Shown here one piece after another: positions 27,247 to 36,673 of a stretch of 64,000 bases of DNA; the stretch's first letter is position 1, and each line of letters opens with the position of its first letter. Position numbers and translations under genes: made by a program. The stretch is from Winogradskyella ursingii (GTDB taxonomy: Bacteria > Bacteroidota > Bacteroidia > Flavobacteriales > Flavobacteriaceae), in assembly GCF_013403975.1 (NCBI RefSeq), contig NZ_JABFDH010000003.1, positions 310,001 through 374,000 on the forward strand. The letters run 5' to 3'. Under the pieces are notes generated by a model that ran no database searches, was not told the origin of the DNA, and saw only the letters and a program-made list of their open reading frames with translations.

Positions 27247-28330
27247 TAAAATAAAAGTCTTTTTTGTTATACCAACACTTTTTGCTGGAGGTGCTGAGCG
27301 CGTTATGTCATTTGTATCACAAAATTTGGACAAAGAGAAATTCGATGTAACTCTTGTTGTCATTGGTTTTGAGAAAGATAGCAGATATGCAATTTCTGGT
27401 ATAACAGTGAGATACTTAAATAAAGATAGAGTACTTCATTCTGTTTTTACATTAGCTAAAATATTTAGAAAACAAAAACCTCAAATTGTAATAAGTGCTA
27501 TATCTCATCTTAATGTAGTGATGGGTTTTATGTCCGTATTTTTTCCAAAGATTAAATTTATTGGGAGACATACAATTGTTAGAATTCAGGACAAAGAGTT
27601 TAAAGCCAAATACAAAAAAAACACATTTAAGAAAAGAATTAAACAACCCCTTGGAAAAGGTTATAAACTACTGGATATTATCCTTTGTCAATCCATGGAC
27701 ATGTTCGTTGATATGAGAGACGAATCTCATATACCTGAACATAAACTCAGAATTATAAATAATCCAATTACCGATAATTTTGATATTAAGTTAAGAGATT
27801 CTAATAATGGAGAAATAACTAAACTTATAACAGTTGCAAGAATATCTAAAAACAAGGGGCATAAAAGAATTTTGAACGCATTATCCAAAGTGGATTTTCC
27901 TTACCAATATACTATTATCGGAAAGGGTGTTGAAAAAGACAATGTATTCGATCAAATAAAAAAATTGGGTATTGAAGGGAGAATAAAATATATTCCATTT
28001 ACCACAGAAGTTCCTAAACATCTAGCTAGTAGTGATTTTTATCTTATGGGCTCTTATTCAGAAGGATTACCCAACAGTTTAATTGAGAGTTGCTCGGTTG
28101 GTACACCTGTATTAGCTTACAGAGCACCAGGAGGATTAAATGAAGTAATTGAGCCAGGAATTAATGGATATTTAGTTGATAGTGAGGAAGAATTTATTGA
28201 AAAGCTAAATGAATCAGTAAAAAAAGAATGGAGCCCTGAGATAATTAGGAATTCAGTATATAAAAAATTCAACAAAAAGAAAATTATAAGCGATTACGAA
28301 CATCTTTTTTTTGATGTCCTAAATAAGTAG
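27239..28330 (+). CDS. GT4-family glycosyltransferase
   Basis: A 363-residue GT-B protein. The N-terminal signature is 'KVFFVIPTLFAGGAERVMSF' (residues 5-24) and the donor-site motif is 'SYSEGLPNSLIESCSVGTPV' with the two conserved Glu residues, followed by 'APGGLNEVIEPGINGYLV'. The start overlaps the second TupA-like gene by 8 bp. A long basic insert ('KEFKAKYKKNTFKKRIKQPL') between the two domains may contact the membrane or the lipid-linked acceptor. Sugar specificity is unknown. Confidence 0.9.
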   Translation: MSNKIKVFFVIPTLFAGGAERVMSFVSQNLDKEKFDVTLVVIGFEKDSRYAISGITVRYLNKDRVLHSVFTLAKIFRKQKPQIVISAISHLNVVMGFMSVFFPKIKFIGRHTIVRIQDKEFKAKYKKNTFKKRIKQPLGKGYKLLDIILCQSMDMFVDMRDESHIPEHKLRIINNPITDNFDIKLRDSNNGEITKLITVARISKNKGHKRILNALSKVDFPYQYTIIGKGVEKDNVFDQIKKLGIEGRIKYIPFTTEVPKHLASSDFYLMGSYSEGLPNSLIESCSVGTPVLAYRAPGGLNEVIEPGINGYLVDSEEEFIEKLNESVKKEWSPEIIRNSVYKKFNKKKIISDYEHLFFDVLNK

Positions 28331-28331
28331 A

Positions 28332-29480
28332 TTGAGTACCTCAAAACCAAACATAAGTATACTCTGTACATCGCTTGCCAGTGGTGGCGCAGAAAAAGTT
28401 ATAAGCCTGTTGCTAAAAGAACTTAAAAATGATTTCAATGTTTTTTTAGTGCTCTTTTATGATGATATCCACTTCCCTATTCCTGATGAAGTGAATGTTA
28501 TTTTTCTTAACAATAAAAAATCAAATTCATCTTTTTTCCAAAGAGCAATTGATCCTTTGTTGTTTCTGAAGCGCTATCGTAAACTGATTAAAAAAGAAAA
28601 GATTGAAATTTCAGTATCCTTTTTAGCATTTCCGAATCTTATAAACGGAATTGTCGCAATGTTTAACAATAATATTAAGACTATTATTAGTGAGCGTGGT
28701 TTTCCTTCGGATAACACATCCAGTAAATCGTCGTTCTATATTTCAAAGGTCTTCTACCCTATTCTTTATAATAAATGTGATAAATTGTTTTCAAATTCGG
28801 TTCATATCAATCAAGATTTAAAAGAAAATTTTGGAGTTAAAATTCCGATGGAAGTAATTTACAACCCTATTGAAATACCAGAAAAAACAATAGTTCCAGA
28901 AAATTTAAACCAACCAACCAAACCCTTAAAACTTATAACCGCAGGAACGCTCAACAAGCGTAAAAACCAGATTATGGTAATTAGAGCCTTAAAAGAAAGT
29001 AACCTAAATTATTTATTTACCATATTGGGTGGTGGCGAACTTGAAAACTATTTATCACAAGAAATAGTGAATCACAAATTAGAAGAAAGCGTTATATTAA
29101 AAGGAAGAGTAAAAAATGTGAACGAGCACCTTTTAGATAACGATTGCTTTGTACTTTCGTCTTTTACCGAAGGTTTTCCAAATGCATTGTTGGAAGCGAT
29201 GGCTATTGGTCTGCCATCCGTTTCAACCAATTGTTTATCTGGCCCTTTGGAGCTTTTGAACAAAAATGAAGAGATTAGTCTGAAAAATGGTGAATTTTAC
29301 ATCGGCAAATACGGATTGCTCGTTAATAACGATGACCACGTTGGGCTGAGCAAAGCACTCGATTATTTTAACAATAATCCTGAAGAACGCCAAAAATACA
29401 GTGCATTGAGTTTGCTGCGCGCAAAAGAATACCATTTGGATACCATTTATTCAAAATTTAAAACGTTTATTACAACATAA
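28332..29480 (+). CDS. GT4-family glycosyltransferase
   Basis: A 382-residue GT-B protein starting at a TTG one base after the stop of the preceding gene; the first in-frame ATG is too far inside the conserved N-terminal strand. 'ISILCTSLASGGAEKVISLL' opens the N-terminal domain. 'KLITAGTLNKRKNQIMVIRA' and 'FTEGFPNALLEAMAIGLPSV' mark the donor-binding domain. It resembles the enzyme at 22455-23555 ('EGFPNALLEAM' is shared), suggesting related donors. Confidence 0.9.
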   Translation: MSTSKPNISILCTSLASGGAEKVISLLLKELKNDFNVFLVLFYDDIHFPIPDEVNVIFLNNKKSNSSFFQRAIDPLLFLKRYRKLIKKEKIEISVSFLAFPNLINGIVAMFNNNIKTIISERGFPSDNTSSKSSFYISKVFYPILYNKCDKLFSNSVHINQDLKENFGVKIPMEVIYNPIEIPEKTIVPENLNQPTKPLKLITAGTLNKRKNQIMVIRALKESNLNYLFTILGGGELENYLSQEIVNHKLEESVILKGRVKNVNEHLLDNDCFVLSSFTEGFPNALLEAMAIGLPSVSTNCLSGPLELLNKNEEISLKNGEFYIGKYGLLVNNDDHVGLSKALDYFNNNPEERQKYSALSLLRAKEYHLDTIYSKFKTFITT

Positions 29481-29491
29481 TTAGCTTAGAA

Positions 29492-31390
29492 ATGTGCGGA
29501 ATTAATGGCATTATAACAAAATACAACCAAAGTGAAGTAGACATTAAAAACACACTTCACAAGATGAATAATCTCATTATTCACAGAGGTCCGGACGAAG
29601 ATGGTTTTGTGACAAAACAAAACGAAGATTTTTCGGTTGGTATGGCAATGCGACGTTTGTCTATTATAGATTTATCCTCTGGAAGGCAGCCTATTTATTC
29701 AGAAGACAAAAAAATAGTAATCGTTTTTAATGGTGAAATTTATAATTTCAAAATATTGAAAGCTGAGCTGGAAGCTTCCGGTGTAAAATTCAAAACCACA
29801 AGTGATACGGAAGTTATCTTGAAACTCTACGAACAACAAGGTGTTGAAGCATTTAAAAAACTTGATGGTATGTACGGTTTTAGTATTTACGATCAAAATA
29901 TAAACAAGCTCTTTATTGCACGAGATTTCTTTGGTGAAAAACCGTTGTATTACACTAATTCTGGCAATCAATTTCTTTGGGCTTCGGAATTAAAATCGAT
30001 TGTAAACGTTTTAGATGAAAAACCAAAAATTTCAAAAAAAGGATTGAATCTATTTTTGCGATTGACTTACATTCCTGCACCATACAGTATATACGAAAAC
30101 GTTTCAAAGCTTGAAGCGAATCATTATATCGAATATAATTTTGAAAATCACAATTTCAAAATACATAAGATTCAGCAAGAAATTACACCAAAACCACAGA
30201 ACATCTCATTTAAAGATGCTAAAAAAGATGTTCGCGATTTAGTTTACGAAAGTGTGGAAAGCCGATCTATAGCAGACGTACCTTTGGGTACGTTTCTTTC
30301 TGGCGGTGTGGATTCTTCAATTGTATCATTGATACTATCGCAATTAAATGATAAAAAAATTGAAACGTTCTCCATAGGTTTTCACGATTCTTCTGACGAA
30401 TCAAACAAAGCCAGAACCGTTGCAGATCTAATAAAAAGTAACCACCACGAATTCAAGATTGGGGAAGACGATCTAAAAGATAACATCCACGAAATATTAA
30501 TGAATTTTGATGAGCCTTTCTCCGATACGGCTGCCCTACCCACCTATTTCGTTTCCAATAAAACAAAGGATTATGTAAAAGTGGCATTGACTGGAGATGG
30601 TGGTGATGAGATATTTGGCGGCTATAATAAATATTACGTGGGTAAAATGAATACACGCTACACGAGCGTTATCCCAAAACCATTGCACAAAGTTCTGTTG
30701 AAATCTTCCGAAACGCTTTTAGCAACAAACCGAGATAGACGTGGCAAACGCTTTAAAATAAAGAAAATGCTCAAAGCCGTAGATTACGATGGTAATTACT
30801 ATTGGGACATTATTTCTTTGGCAAATACCGAAAGTGAACTTGAAGAAATCTTATCTTCAAACTATTACGAAAACAATCTTTTTAGTGAGTACAAAGACAT
30901 TCTCGGTAATGACAAGATTGACACGCTTACCGATTTTAGGCACGTTGATAAAATTTTAAGTCTCGAAGGTGGTATGCTCGCAAAAGTTGATAGAACTAGT
31001 ATGCAAAACTCTCTGGAATGCAGAGCGCCATTTTTGAACAAGAAACTTTGGGACTACACCAACACACTGCCAGAAGACTATTTAATGAAAGGTTGGAATA
31101 AAAAGCACATTTTAAAAGAAGCATTTAAGGACCAGTTTCCGGAACAGTTTTTGGAAATTAGTAAGCAAGGTTTTGGCTCTCCAGTTGGTAATTGGCTCAA
31201 ATCCAGCTTACAAAATGAACTCGAAAGTTACATTGAACCAAAATACCTTGAGGAACAAGACATATTTAATTCAGATAAAATCATATCTTTAGTCCGAAAT
31301 CATTTGGACAGTAAACGCGACAGCACTTTTAGGGTTTGGGCATTCTATTGTTTCCAAAAATGGTACTCAAATATTTATCTCAATCAGTAA
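29492..31390 (+). CDS. AsnB-type glutamine-dependent amidotransferase
   Basis: A 632-residue asparagine-synthase family protein. The nucleophile Cys2 of the glutaminase half is in 'MCGINGIITK', with 'IHRGPDEDGF' and 'FNGEIYNFK' following. The synthetase half has the ATP-binding 'FLSGGVDSSIVSLI' near 270 and 'ALTGDGGDEIFGGYNKYY' near 365. It transfers glutamine-derived ammonia to an adenylated carboxylate. Members inside polysaccharide loci are linked to making sugar uronamides; free asparagine synthesis is the alternative. The position between glycosyltransferase genes (11- and 9-bp gaps) favours the former. Confidence 0.9.
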   Translation: MCGINGIITKYNQSEVDIKNTLHKMNNLIIHRGPDEDGFVTKQNEDFSVGMAMRRLSIIDLSSGRQPIYSEDKKIVIVFNGEIYNFKILKAELEASGVKFKTTSDTEVILKLYEQQGVEAFKKLDGMYGFSIYDQNINKLFIARDFFGEKPLYYTNSGNQFLWASELKSIVNVLDEKPKISKKGLNLFLRLTYIPAPYSIYENVSKLEANHYIEYNFENHNFKIHKIQQEITPKPQNISFKDAKKDVRDLVYESVESRSIADVPLGTFLSGGVDSSIVSLILSQLNDKKIETFSIGFHDSSDESNKARTVADLIKSNHHEFKIGEDDLKDNIHEILMNFDEPFSDTAALPTYFVSNKTKDYVKVALTGDGGDEIFGGYNKYYVGKMNTRYTSVIPKPLHKVLLKSSETLLATNRDRRGKRFKIKKMLKAVDYDGNYYWDIISLANTESELEEILSSNYYENNLFSEYKDILGNDKIDTLTDFRHVDKILSLEGGMLAKVDRTSMQNSLECRAPFLNKKLWDYTNTLPEDYLMKGWNKKHILKEAFKDQFPEQFLEISKQGFGSPVGNWLKSSLQNELESYIEPKYLEEQDIFNSDKIISLVRNHLDSKRDSTFRVWAFYCFQKWYSNIYLNQ

Positions 31391-31399
31391 AACCGCTAC

Positions 31400-32539
31400 A
31401 TGAGTAAAAAAAGGATTTTAGTCGTAGGTTCGACGTCAACATCATTAATAAATTTTAGAGGGGATTTTATACAGAATCTCATTGATAATAATTATGAAGT
31501 TTTTACTGCTGCTGGACATTTTAAGGAAGAGACACTTACAACATTAAAGGAAGATTATGGTGTAACTCCTCTAACATACAGATTACAAAGAACGGGACTA
31601 AACCCATTTGACGATTTAAAAACTATTAGTGATCTCAAAAAAATAATAAAAAAGAACAAAATAGACCTTGTATTCCCTTACACGGTTAAGCCAGTTATTT
31701 ATAGCTCAATGGCCGCAAATTCTTGTGGTGTACCAGTAATTTCGCTTATTACGGGTTTAGGTTTTACCTTTACCGGTCTAACTTTAAAAGCAAAAATACT
31801 ACAACGTGTTAATGAATTATTGTACAAAAGATCTATTAGAAAAAATAAGGCTGTAGTCTTTCAGAATAAAGATGATAGGGATTTATTTTTAAGACGAAAT
31901 ATTTTAAAGGATAGGTCAAAAATTGAAGTCGTTAGCGGTTCTGGTGTTAACCTTGAAAGATTCAAATTCAAAGAGAAATATAATAAGGATAACAAAGTAA
32001 GTTTTCTTTTAACCGCAAGACTTATAAAAGAAAAAGGAATCGCACTTTACATCAATGCCGCAAAGGTGCTAAAGAAACAATATCCAGATGCTGAATTCCA
32101 TGTTATTGGCCCTGCACAGACTTCACCTTCCGCGATAAAATTGGAAGAGCTCGAAAAGCATAATGAGGAAGGTACATTAATTTGGCATGGCCATCAATCA
32201 AATATCGTAGAGCATCTTACAAATCGTGATGTATTTGTGCTGCCGTCTTACTATAGAGAAGGTGTGCCACGCTCAATTTTGGAGGCACTTTCCGTTGGCT
32301 TGCCAATAATCACAACAGATTCTCCAGGTTGTAGAGAAACTGTCATTGAAGGTGAAAACGGATTTTTAATTCCTCCGCAACGTTTGGAAGAATTGGTAAA
32401 ATCGATGAAATTCTTCCTCGAACATCCACAAAAAATTGAGGAAATGGGCAGAAACAGCCGTAAATATGCAGAAGAACGTTTTGATGTAAATATTATTAAT
32501 GCAGATTTACTTCGGATCATTGATAGTGTGTTGAAATAA
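31400..32539 (+). CDS. GT4-family glycosyltransferase, PglA/WbpX-like
   Basis: A 379-residue GT-B protein. The N-terminal part ('VGSTSTSLINFRGDFIQNL') and 'YRLQRTGLNPFDDLKTISDL' resemble the PglA/CapJ-type enzymes that add a second sugar to an undecaprenyl-diphosphate-linked amino sugar. The donor motif is 'YYREGVPRSILEALSVGLPI', followed by 'TTDSPGCRETVIEGENGFLI'. With PglC-F homologues to the right, it is the best candidate for the second glycosyl step. It is the last gene of the plus-strand run; the following gene converges 9 bp away. Confidence 0.88.
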   Translation: MSKKRILVVGSTSTSLINFRGDFIQNLIDNNYEVFTAAGHFKEETLTTLKEDYGVTPLTYRLQRTGLNPFDDLKTISDLKKIIKKNKIDLVFPYTVKPVIYSSMAANSCGVPVISLITGLGFTFTGLTLKAKILQRVNELLYKRSIRKNKAVVFQNKDDRDLFLRRNILKDRSKIEVVSGSGVNLERFKFKEKYNKDNKVSFLLTARLIKEKGIALYINAAKVLKKQYPDAEFHVIGPAQTSPSAIKLEELEKHNEEGTLIWHGHQSNIVEHLTNRDVFVLPSYYREGVPRSILEALSVGLPIITTDSPGCRETVIEGENGFLIPPQRLEELVKSMKFFLEHPQKIEEMGRNSRKYAEERFDVNIINADLLRIIDSVLK

Positions 32540-32547
32540 ACTAAATC

Positions 32548-34611
32548 CTATCTGAAATAATTATATTTCAATAACGAAATTCGCCTCAAAACCTTATAAC
32601 GCATATATTTATTGAATTTATAATATTCATAAATTAGAAATGATGGAAATAGATATGCAGCCACTTTGTTGGATTTGTATATGCGATGCTTAACCTTTAC
32701 GATATATCGGAAGAATTCCTCAGGTTTTAAAATGAATTTAATCATGGATTTTACACTCATTAAATTCTTTGGAATTTCATAATCTATTCCGGTTTTCTTG
32801 TTGCTTATGTTTTGGTAGTAACCAGCTGTTAATGTTTCCAAGAATTTAATCTTTTTCATACTCTGCCGCGTTCCTACTCGCAATGCAAAATCAACTAATG
32901 TATTCTGCACCATGTGGTCGTTGTAACAAACCGTCTCAAGTTCCTCCGTTAGTTTTAAGTGAATGGCGAACATTTCATCCTGATGTTGACCGATAAAATT
33001 ATCATATAACCATTTCTCGTTTTCCTCGTGATGCTCTATGGTGTAACCGTTTTCGGATTTGGCATATTCTATGCAGCAACCGTGTCCTGCTCCAGCAAAT
33101 TGCTCATACAATTGTGTGTTGGCGTGCAATATGTGAAAACTATATGTCTCGTAAGGCAATATTGAAAAAACAAACCCGTGACGTTTGGTGTCTTTATTCG
33201 GACTGTAAATTAGATTTAGTCCTAAATAGAAACCATTGACTTTTATTTTCTGGTTGAAAAAATTGTAAATTGCTTCCTGCATTGTTCCTCCCCAACCAAT
33301 ATCTACGACGTTAATACCATCGTTTTCAATATCTTCATTAAAAGAATTCAAATATTCCGTAAAAACAGATTTGTTAGATAGTCTGTGTGTTTCATAGGCT
33401 TCTCTAAAGTTTTCTTCCTCTTTTAAGTTTTTAAAAATTTCAGAATCGAGAAAATTTTCAACTAAACTATCCCCATCAACATTTAAAGCATTAATAATAG
33501 TTTGTTTAGTTACAGTCTTAAAGTTTAAAAACGACAGAAATTCCATAACGCTCATAGCTTTATACTTGCGCGTTAAATAACTGAACCTCTCCTCTTCGAT
33601 TGGTTTTAAAGATATTTGAAGTGATGCTTGGCGTGACACTTTGAGGTAGTGCGTTCTAATTGTGTTTGCCGAATCAATTTCGGTATGTTTTAAATACGAA
33701 TCGAAAAGTCGCTTAATAAATAGACCTTCTCGCGATAAAAAGAACAGGCTTTTTATATCATTTTTTTTACAATGTCGGTATAGTCGCTCAACAAAAAAAT
33801 GATAAAACACCACATATTCTGTGTATGGAATTGTAACCTTTTTATTGCAGTGCGAATAGGTTTCGCCAATGATCTGCCGCAAATTGTATTCATCGTCACC
33901 AAAACCATTTAACTTATTTTGTCTCAGGTATTTTTTGTGTGGCAAAACATAGGAATGCAAACCAACTTTTTCAGCATTTTTGGAATCGCTGCGCTCGTTG
34001 TCGCCAATCATTATTGCATTTGATGGGTCAATACCTAATTCTGAAAGCACATGTTGGTAAACTGTACCTGTGTGTTTGCTTTTGCCAACGGTTGACGAAC
34101 TGTAAACACCATCAAACAATTCAGAAATCCCATGATGCTCAAGCAAATTCACAAATAAGGATTTGGGACAATAAAAGTCGGAAAGCAAATACACCTTTCC
34201 TCCTTTTGCTTTAAAATCCTTAATAATTTGAAGTGTATTAGGGTTTAATCGTTGTACGCTCTTTTCAGCTTTTAAGTGTGCTTTTTCAAAATAGCTAAGA
34301 AAATCTTTTTCTTTCTCATCGGAGATTAAACCGATTGTATTTATCCTTTTAAATACATCATTTTTTATGTCATCGTAAGGTAATTCGTTTCGATCTGTAT
34401 TTAATTTTTCAACTAGATACAAAACGGATTCCTTAAACGCGAAATATAAAGTATCAATTGAAATATTTAAGCCTAACTCATTGATTATGATTTTAGACCA
34501 AATTCTCAATACTTGATTAGGATGTACGCTTCTGTGTACCAACGTATCGTAATAATCCGTGAATAGGACTTTTATGCTAGGATTTTCGAGTTTTTTTCTT
34601 AGTTGGTTCAT
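32548..34611 (-). CDS. Large HAD-like protein (COG5610-type) of polysaccharide loci
   Basis: A 687-residue protein. Residues about 10-235 are a HAD-like domain: motif I 'VLFTDYYDTLVHR' (nucleophile Asp, Tyr at +2 instead of the second Asp), 'KVYLLSDFYC' as motif II and 'AIMIGDNERSDSKNAEKVG' as motif IV. About 450 further residues are of unknown fold, with 'LFFLSREGLFIKRLFDSYL' and 'VNVVDIGWGGTMQEAIYNFF', features I associate with large predicted hydrolases found in capsule clusters. Phosphatase or dehalogenase-type chemistry is possible, but the substrate is unknown. It is the last gene of an inverted three-gene cassette (ACP, adenylating enzyme, this gene). Confidence 0.75.
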   Translation of the reverse strand: MNQLRKKLENPSIKVLFTDYYDTLVHRSVHPNQVLRIWSKIIINELGLNISIDTLYFAFKESVLYLVEKLNTDRNELPYDDIKNDVFKRINTIGLISDEKEKDFLSYFEKAHLKAEKSVQRLNPNTLQIIKDFKAKGGKVYLLSDFYCPKSLFVNLLEHHGISELFDGVYSSSTVGKSKHTGTVYQHVLSELGIDPSNAIMIGDNERSDSKNAEKVGLHSYVLPHKKYLRQNKLNGFGDDEYNLRQIIGETYSHCNKKVTIPYTEYVVFYHFFVERLYRHCKKNDIKSLFFLSREGLFIKRLFDSYLKHTEIDSANTIRTHYLKVSRQASLQISLKPIEEERFSYLTRKYKAMSVMEFLSFLNFKTVTKQTIINALNVDGDSLVENFLDSEIFKNLKEEENFREAYETHRLSNKSVFTEYLNSFNEDIENDGINVVDIGWGGTMQEAIYNFFNQKIKVNGFYLGLNLIYSPNKDTKRHGFVFSILPYETYSFHILHANTQLYEQFAGAGHGCCIEYAKSENGYTIEHHEENEKWLYDNFIGQHQDEMFAIHLKLTEELETVCYNDHMVQNTLVDFALRVGTRQSMKKIKFLETLTAGYYQNISNKKTGIDYEIPKNLMSVKSMIKFILKPEEFFRYIVKVKHRIYKSNKVAAYLFPSFLIYEYYKFNKYMRYKVLRRISLLKYNYFR

Positions 34612-34674
34612 CTTACCAATTTGATTAAATCAAAATCTTAAGATTTGCACAGATTAGGGTCTAGTGTCTTAATT

Positions 34675-36084
34675 TTATTTTTCTAAATATATAGAAGTAA
34701 TTGTTTTATAATCAATCTTCTCATTTTTGGTTTTTGGCAATGTGTCAAAATAATGGAACTTAATTGCCGAGCCTTGAATTTTAAATGTTCCAAACATTGC
34801 CTTTTTCAACTCGGCTTCTTCTAAATTTTTATGGCTGTGAGCAATTAGGATAAACTTGTCATTTATACCAGTACAAGCTAGCAAACTCAAGTTTAAGTTG
34901 GATTTTACGAACGCTTCAATTTCGTCCAAATTAACTCTGTTACCAAATACTTTTGCAATTCGTTTTAGTCGTCCACTTATATAGAAATAACCGTCCTCAT
35001 CCTGCTTTGCCAAATCACCTGTTCTCAACATTTCAATATTTTCCCAAGTTGCGAGATCTTCTTTTTGTTTGGCATAACCTCCAAAAACATTCGGACCAGA
35101 ATATAAAAGTTCATCTGTATCAATATCTATTGTAATATTTCCGTTTTTAATGGGCTTACCAATGGAAGTAATTTTATCTTCTAACATTGAAGGTGGCACA
35201 AAAGAAATTCTCGCCGTTGCTTCGGTTTGTCCATACATAACGAAAAATTCAATACCGTTTTCTATACAATAGTTATTGAATTCACTTTTAATATTTTGAC
35301 TCAAATTACCTCCTGCTTGTGTTATATATTTTAAAGATGGATGAGGTTTTTTCAAAAAACCTATACGTTGAAACATCTCATAAATAAATGGCACACCTGC
35401 GATTGAAGTGAATTCATATTCATTTAAATGCTTCCAAAAATCCTTGCTCAAAATATCTGGAAGCCCACAAACAATTGTCGCTCCGTTTATGGCGTTGGAA
35501 TGTAAAACAGATAAGCCATAAGAGTAATGCAACGGCAAATTTAACGGAGTTACGTCTGTTGATTCAATTGGCAGATAATCACTTATGGATATTGCGTTTT
35601 GCTTAATGTTCTCTTCGGAAAGCTTTACGAATTTAGGTGAACCTGTAGTCCCTGAAGTTGAAAGCATAAGACGTAAATTATCGTCTAAAACTGACTTAAA
35701 TTCTTTATTTATATGAAGTTTAATTTCAATGTTTTCGTTACTTAATTCCCTGGCTTCATATTTATCAATGTATGAACGTTCGTCATCAAAAATAATTGAT
35801 GGCTCATAATCATTTTCAAGATTCTCTTTGAGCTTAGTTTCAATGGTGTTACTTAACAATACCAATACATGTTTGGTTTTAAGTAAATTGAGGTAAGTGA
35901 CTAAAGAATTTAAACTATTATCAGTATATAAAAAAATTAAGCTTCTAGCCAGCTCAATATTATTTATAGGCAAATCAATTTGCTCAAGCGTATATCTGGT
36001 GTCATTTGATGCATCTATAAAGTTTACATTTTCTGAAGCAGCAATTAAATTATATAAGGTACTGTTATCCCTAGCAAGATTCAT
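34675..36084 (-). CDS. AMP-forming adenylating enzyme (acyl/amino-acid ligase)
   Basis: A 469-residue ANL-superfamily enzyme, shorter than typical acyl-CoA synthetases. The P-loop is 'LMLSTSGTTGSPKFVKLSEE' near residue 133, the A5 motif is 'MYGQTEATARIS', and the A7-A8 motifs are 'YFYISGRLKRIAKVFGNRVN'. A C-terminal lysine is present in 'NEKIDYK'. The enzyme should adenylate a carboxylic or amino acid and load it onto the ACP encoded 15 bp upstream. It lacks condensation or thioesterase domains, so a partner must take the acyl group off the ACP. Confidence 0.88.
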   Translation of the reverse strand: MNLARDNSTLYNLIAASENVNFIDASNDTRYTLEQIDLPINNIELARSLIFLYTDNSLNSLVTYLNLLKTKHVLVLLSNTIETKLKENLENDYEPSIIFDDERSYIDKYEARELSNENIEIKLHINKEFKSVLDDNLRLMLSTSGTTGSPKFVKLSEENIKQNAISISDYLPIESTDVTPLNLPLHYSYGLSVLHSNAINGATIVCGLPDILSKDFWKHLNEYEFTSIAGVPFIYEMFQRIGFLKKPHPSLKYITQAGGNLSQNIKSEFNNYCIENGIEFFVMYGQTEATARISFVPPSMLEDKITSIGKPIKNGNITIDIDTDELLYSGPNVFGGYAKQKEDLATWENIEMLRTGDLAKQDEDGYFYISGRLKRIAKVFGNRVNLDEIEAFVKSNLNLSLLACTGINDKFILIAHSHKNLEEAELKKAMFGTFKIQGSAIKFHYFDTLPKTKNEKIDYKTITSIYLEK

Positions 36085-36099
36085 TTATAGAAATGTTAT

Positions 36100-36342
36100 T
36101 TATTCAAAATCAACACCATAACGTCCCAATACATTTTTGGCATCATTATAACTCTTTACCTCTAAGATGTCATCAGAATCAATTTCAACGTTAAAAACAT
36201 CTTCAATTTCACCTATTAAAAACATGTGGTTAATGGAGTCCCACTCTGGGATACTTTGATACTTTAATTCTTCGTTTATTTGCGAGGCATCTATTTCTAA
36301 GATAGTAGTAAATGCATTCTCGAGAATTTTATTATTGCTCAT
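36100..36342 (-). CDS. Acyl (peptidyl) carrier protein
   Basis: An 80-residue acidic four-helix carrier protein. The phosphopantetheine serine lies in 'PEWDSINHMFLIGEIEDVFN' near residue 36, as DSI where fatty-acid ACP has DSL. It differs clearly from housekeeping AcpP and is paired with an adenylating enzyme, so it is a dedicated carrier for a modification pathway. Start ATG at 36342; a TAnnTTTG element lies 76 bp upstream. Confidence 0.9.
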   Translation of the reverse strand: MSNNKILENAFTTILEIDASQINEELKYQSIPEWDSINHMFLIGEIEDVFNVEIDSDDILEVKSYNDAKNVLGRYGVDFE

Positions 36343-36673
36343 TCAGGTTTTTTATTTGCTTTTTCTACTTAACTAAAGCGCTATTAATTTATAATAAAAT
36401 TAATATTGTGGTTAAAGCAAATATAAAAAACTTAATCATTTCAATTTGTTTTATATCAACCCGATTATTTAAAATATGTGTAAATTAGATTAACGCATAG
36501 TTTTTACGACCAAATCCTATTATATTTAGTTTGGCGTTTACTGTTTACGGTGAAAGATTTAACGTTTAAATTGAATTATTAGGTTTTTAACGATTATTTT
36601 TAAGTATCGTGTGTTTAACACATATTTTAGTCGCTTAAATAGGTACTGTATTAACCTAAATCCCAAATCAGTG
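36343..36673. other. Divergent intergenic region between the ACP cassette and pglC-like gene
   Basis: 331 bp of AT-rich DNA. It holds a minus-strand -7 element for the ACP cassette (36418-36425) and a 13-bp perfect inverted repeat, TGTGTTTAACACA, at 36610-36622 near the plus-strand gene. The plus frame is open from an ATG at 36611 but those 21 residues lack the look of a PglC N-terminus. Confidence 0.55.
36418..36425 (-). promoter_or_regulatory. Candidate promoter for the ACP-adenylating-HAD cassette
   Basis: Minus-strand TATATTTG matches TAnnTTTG; a TTG lies 16 nt upstream (36442-36444). This would start the inverted three-gene cassette with a leader of about 68 nt. Confidence 0.5.

Noticed and set aside
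36611-36673. N-terminal extension of the PglC-like transferase
   Set aside because: Residues before the ATG at 36674 do not fit the family N-terminus and overlap a palindrome that looks regulatory.
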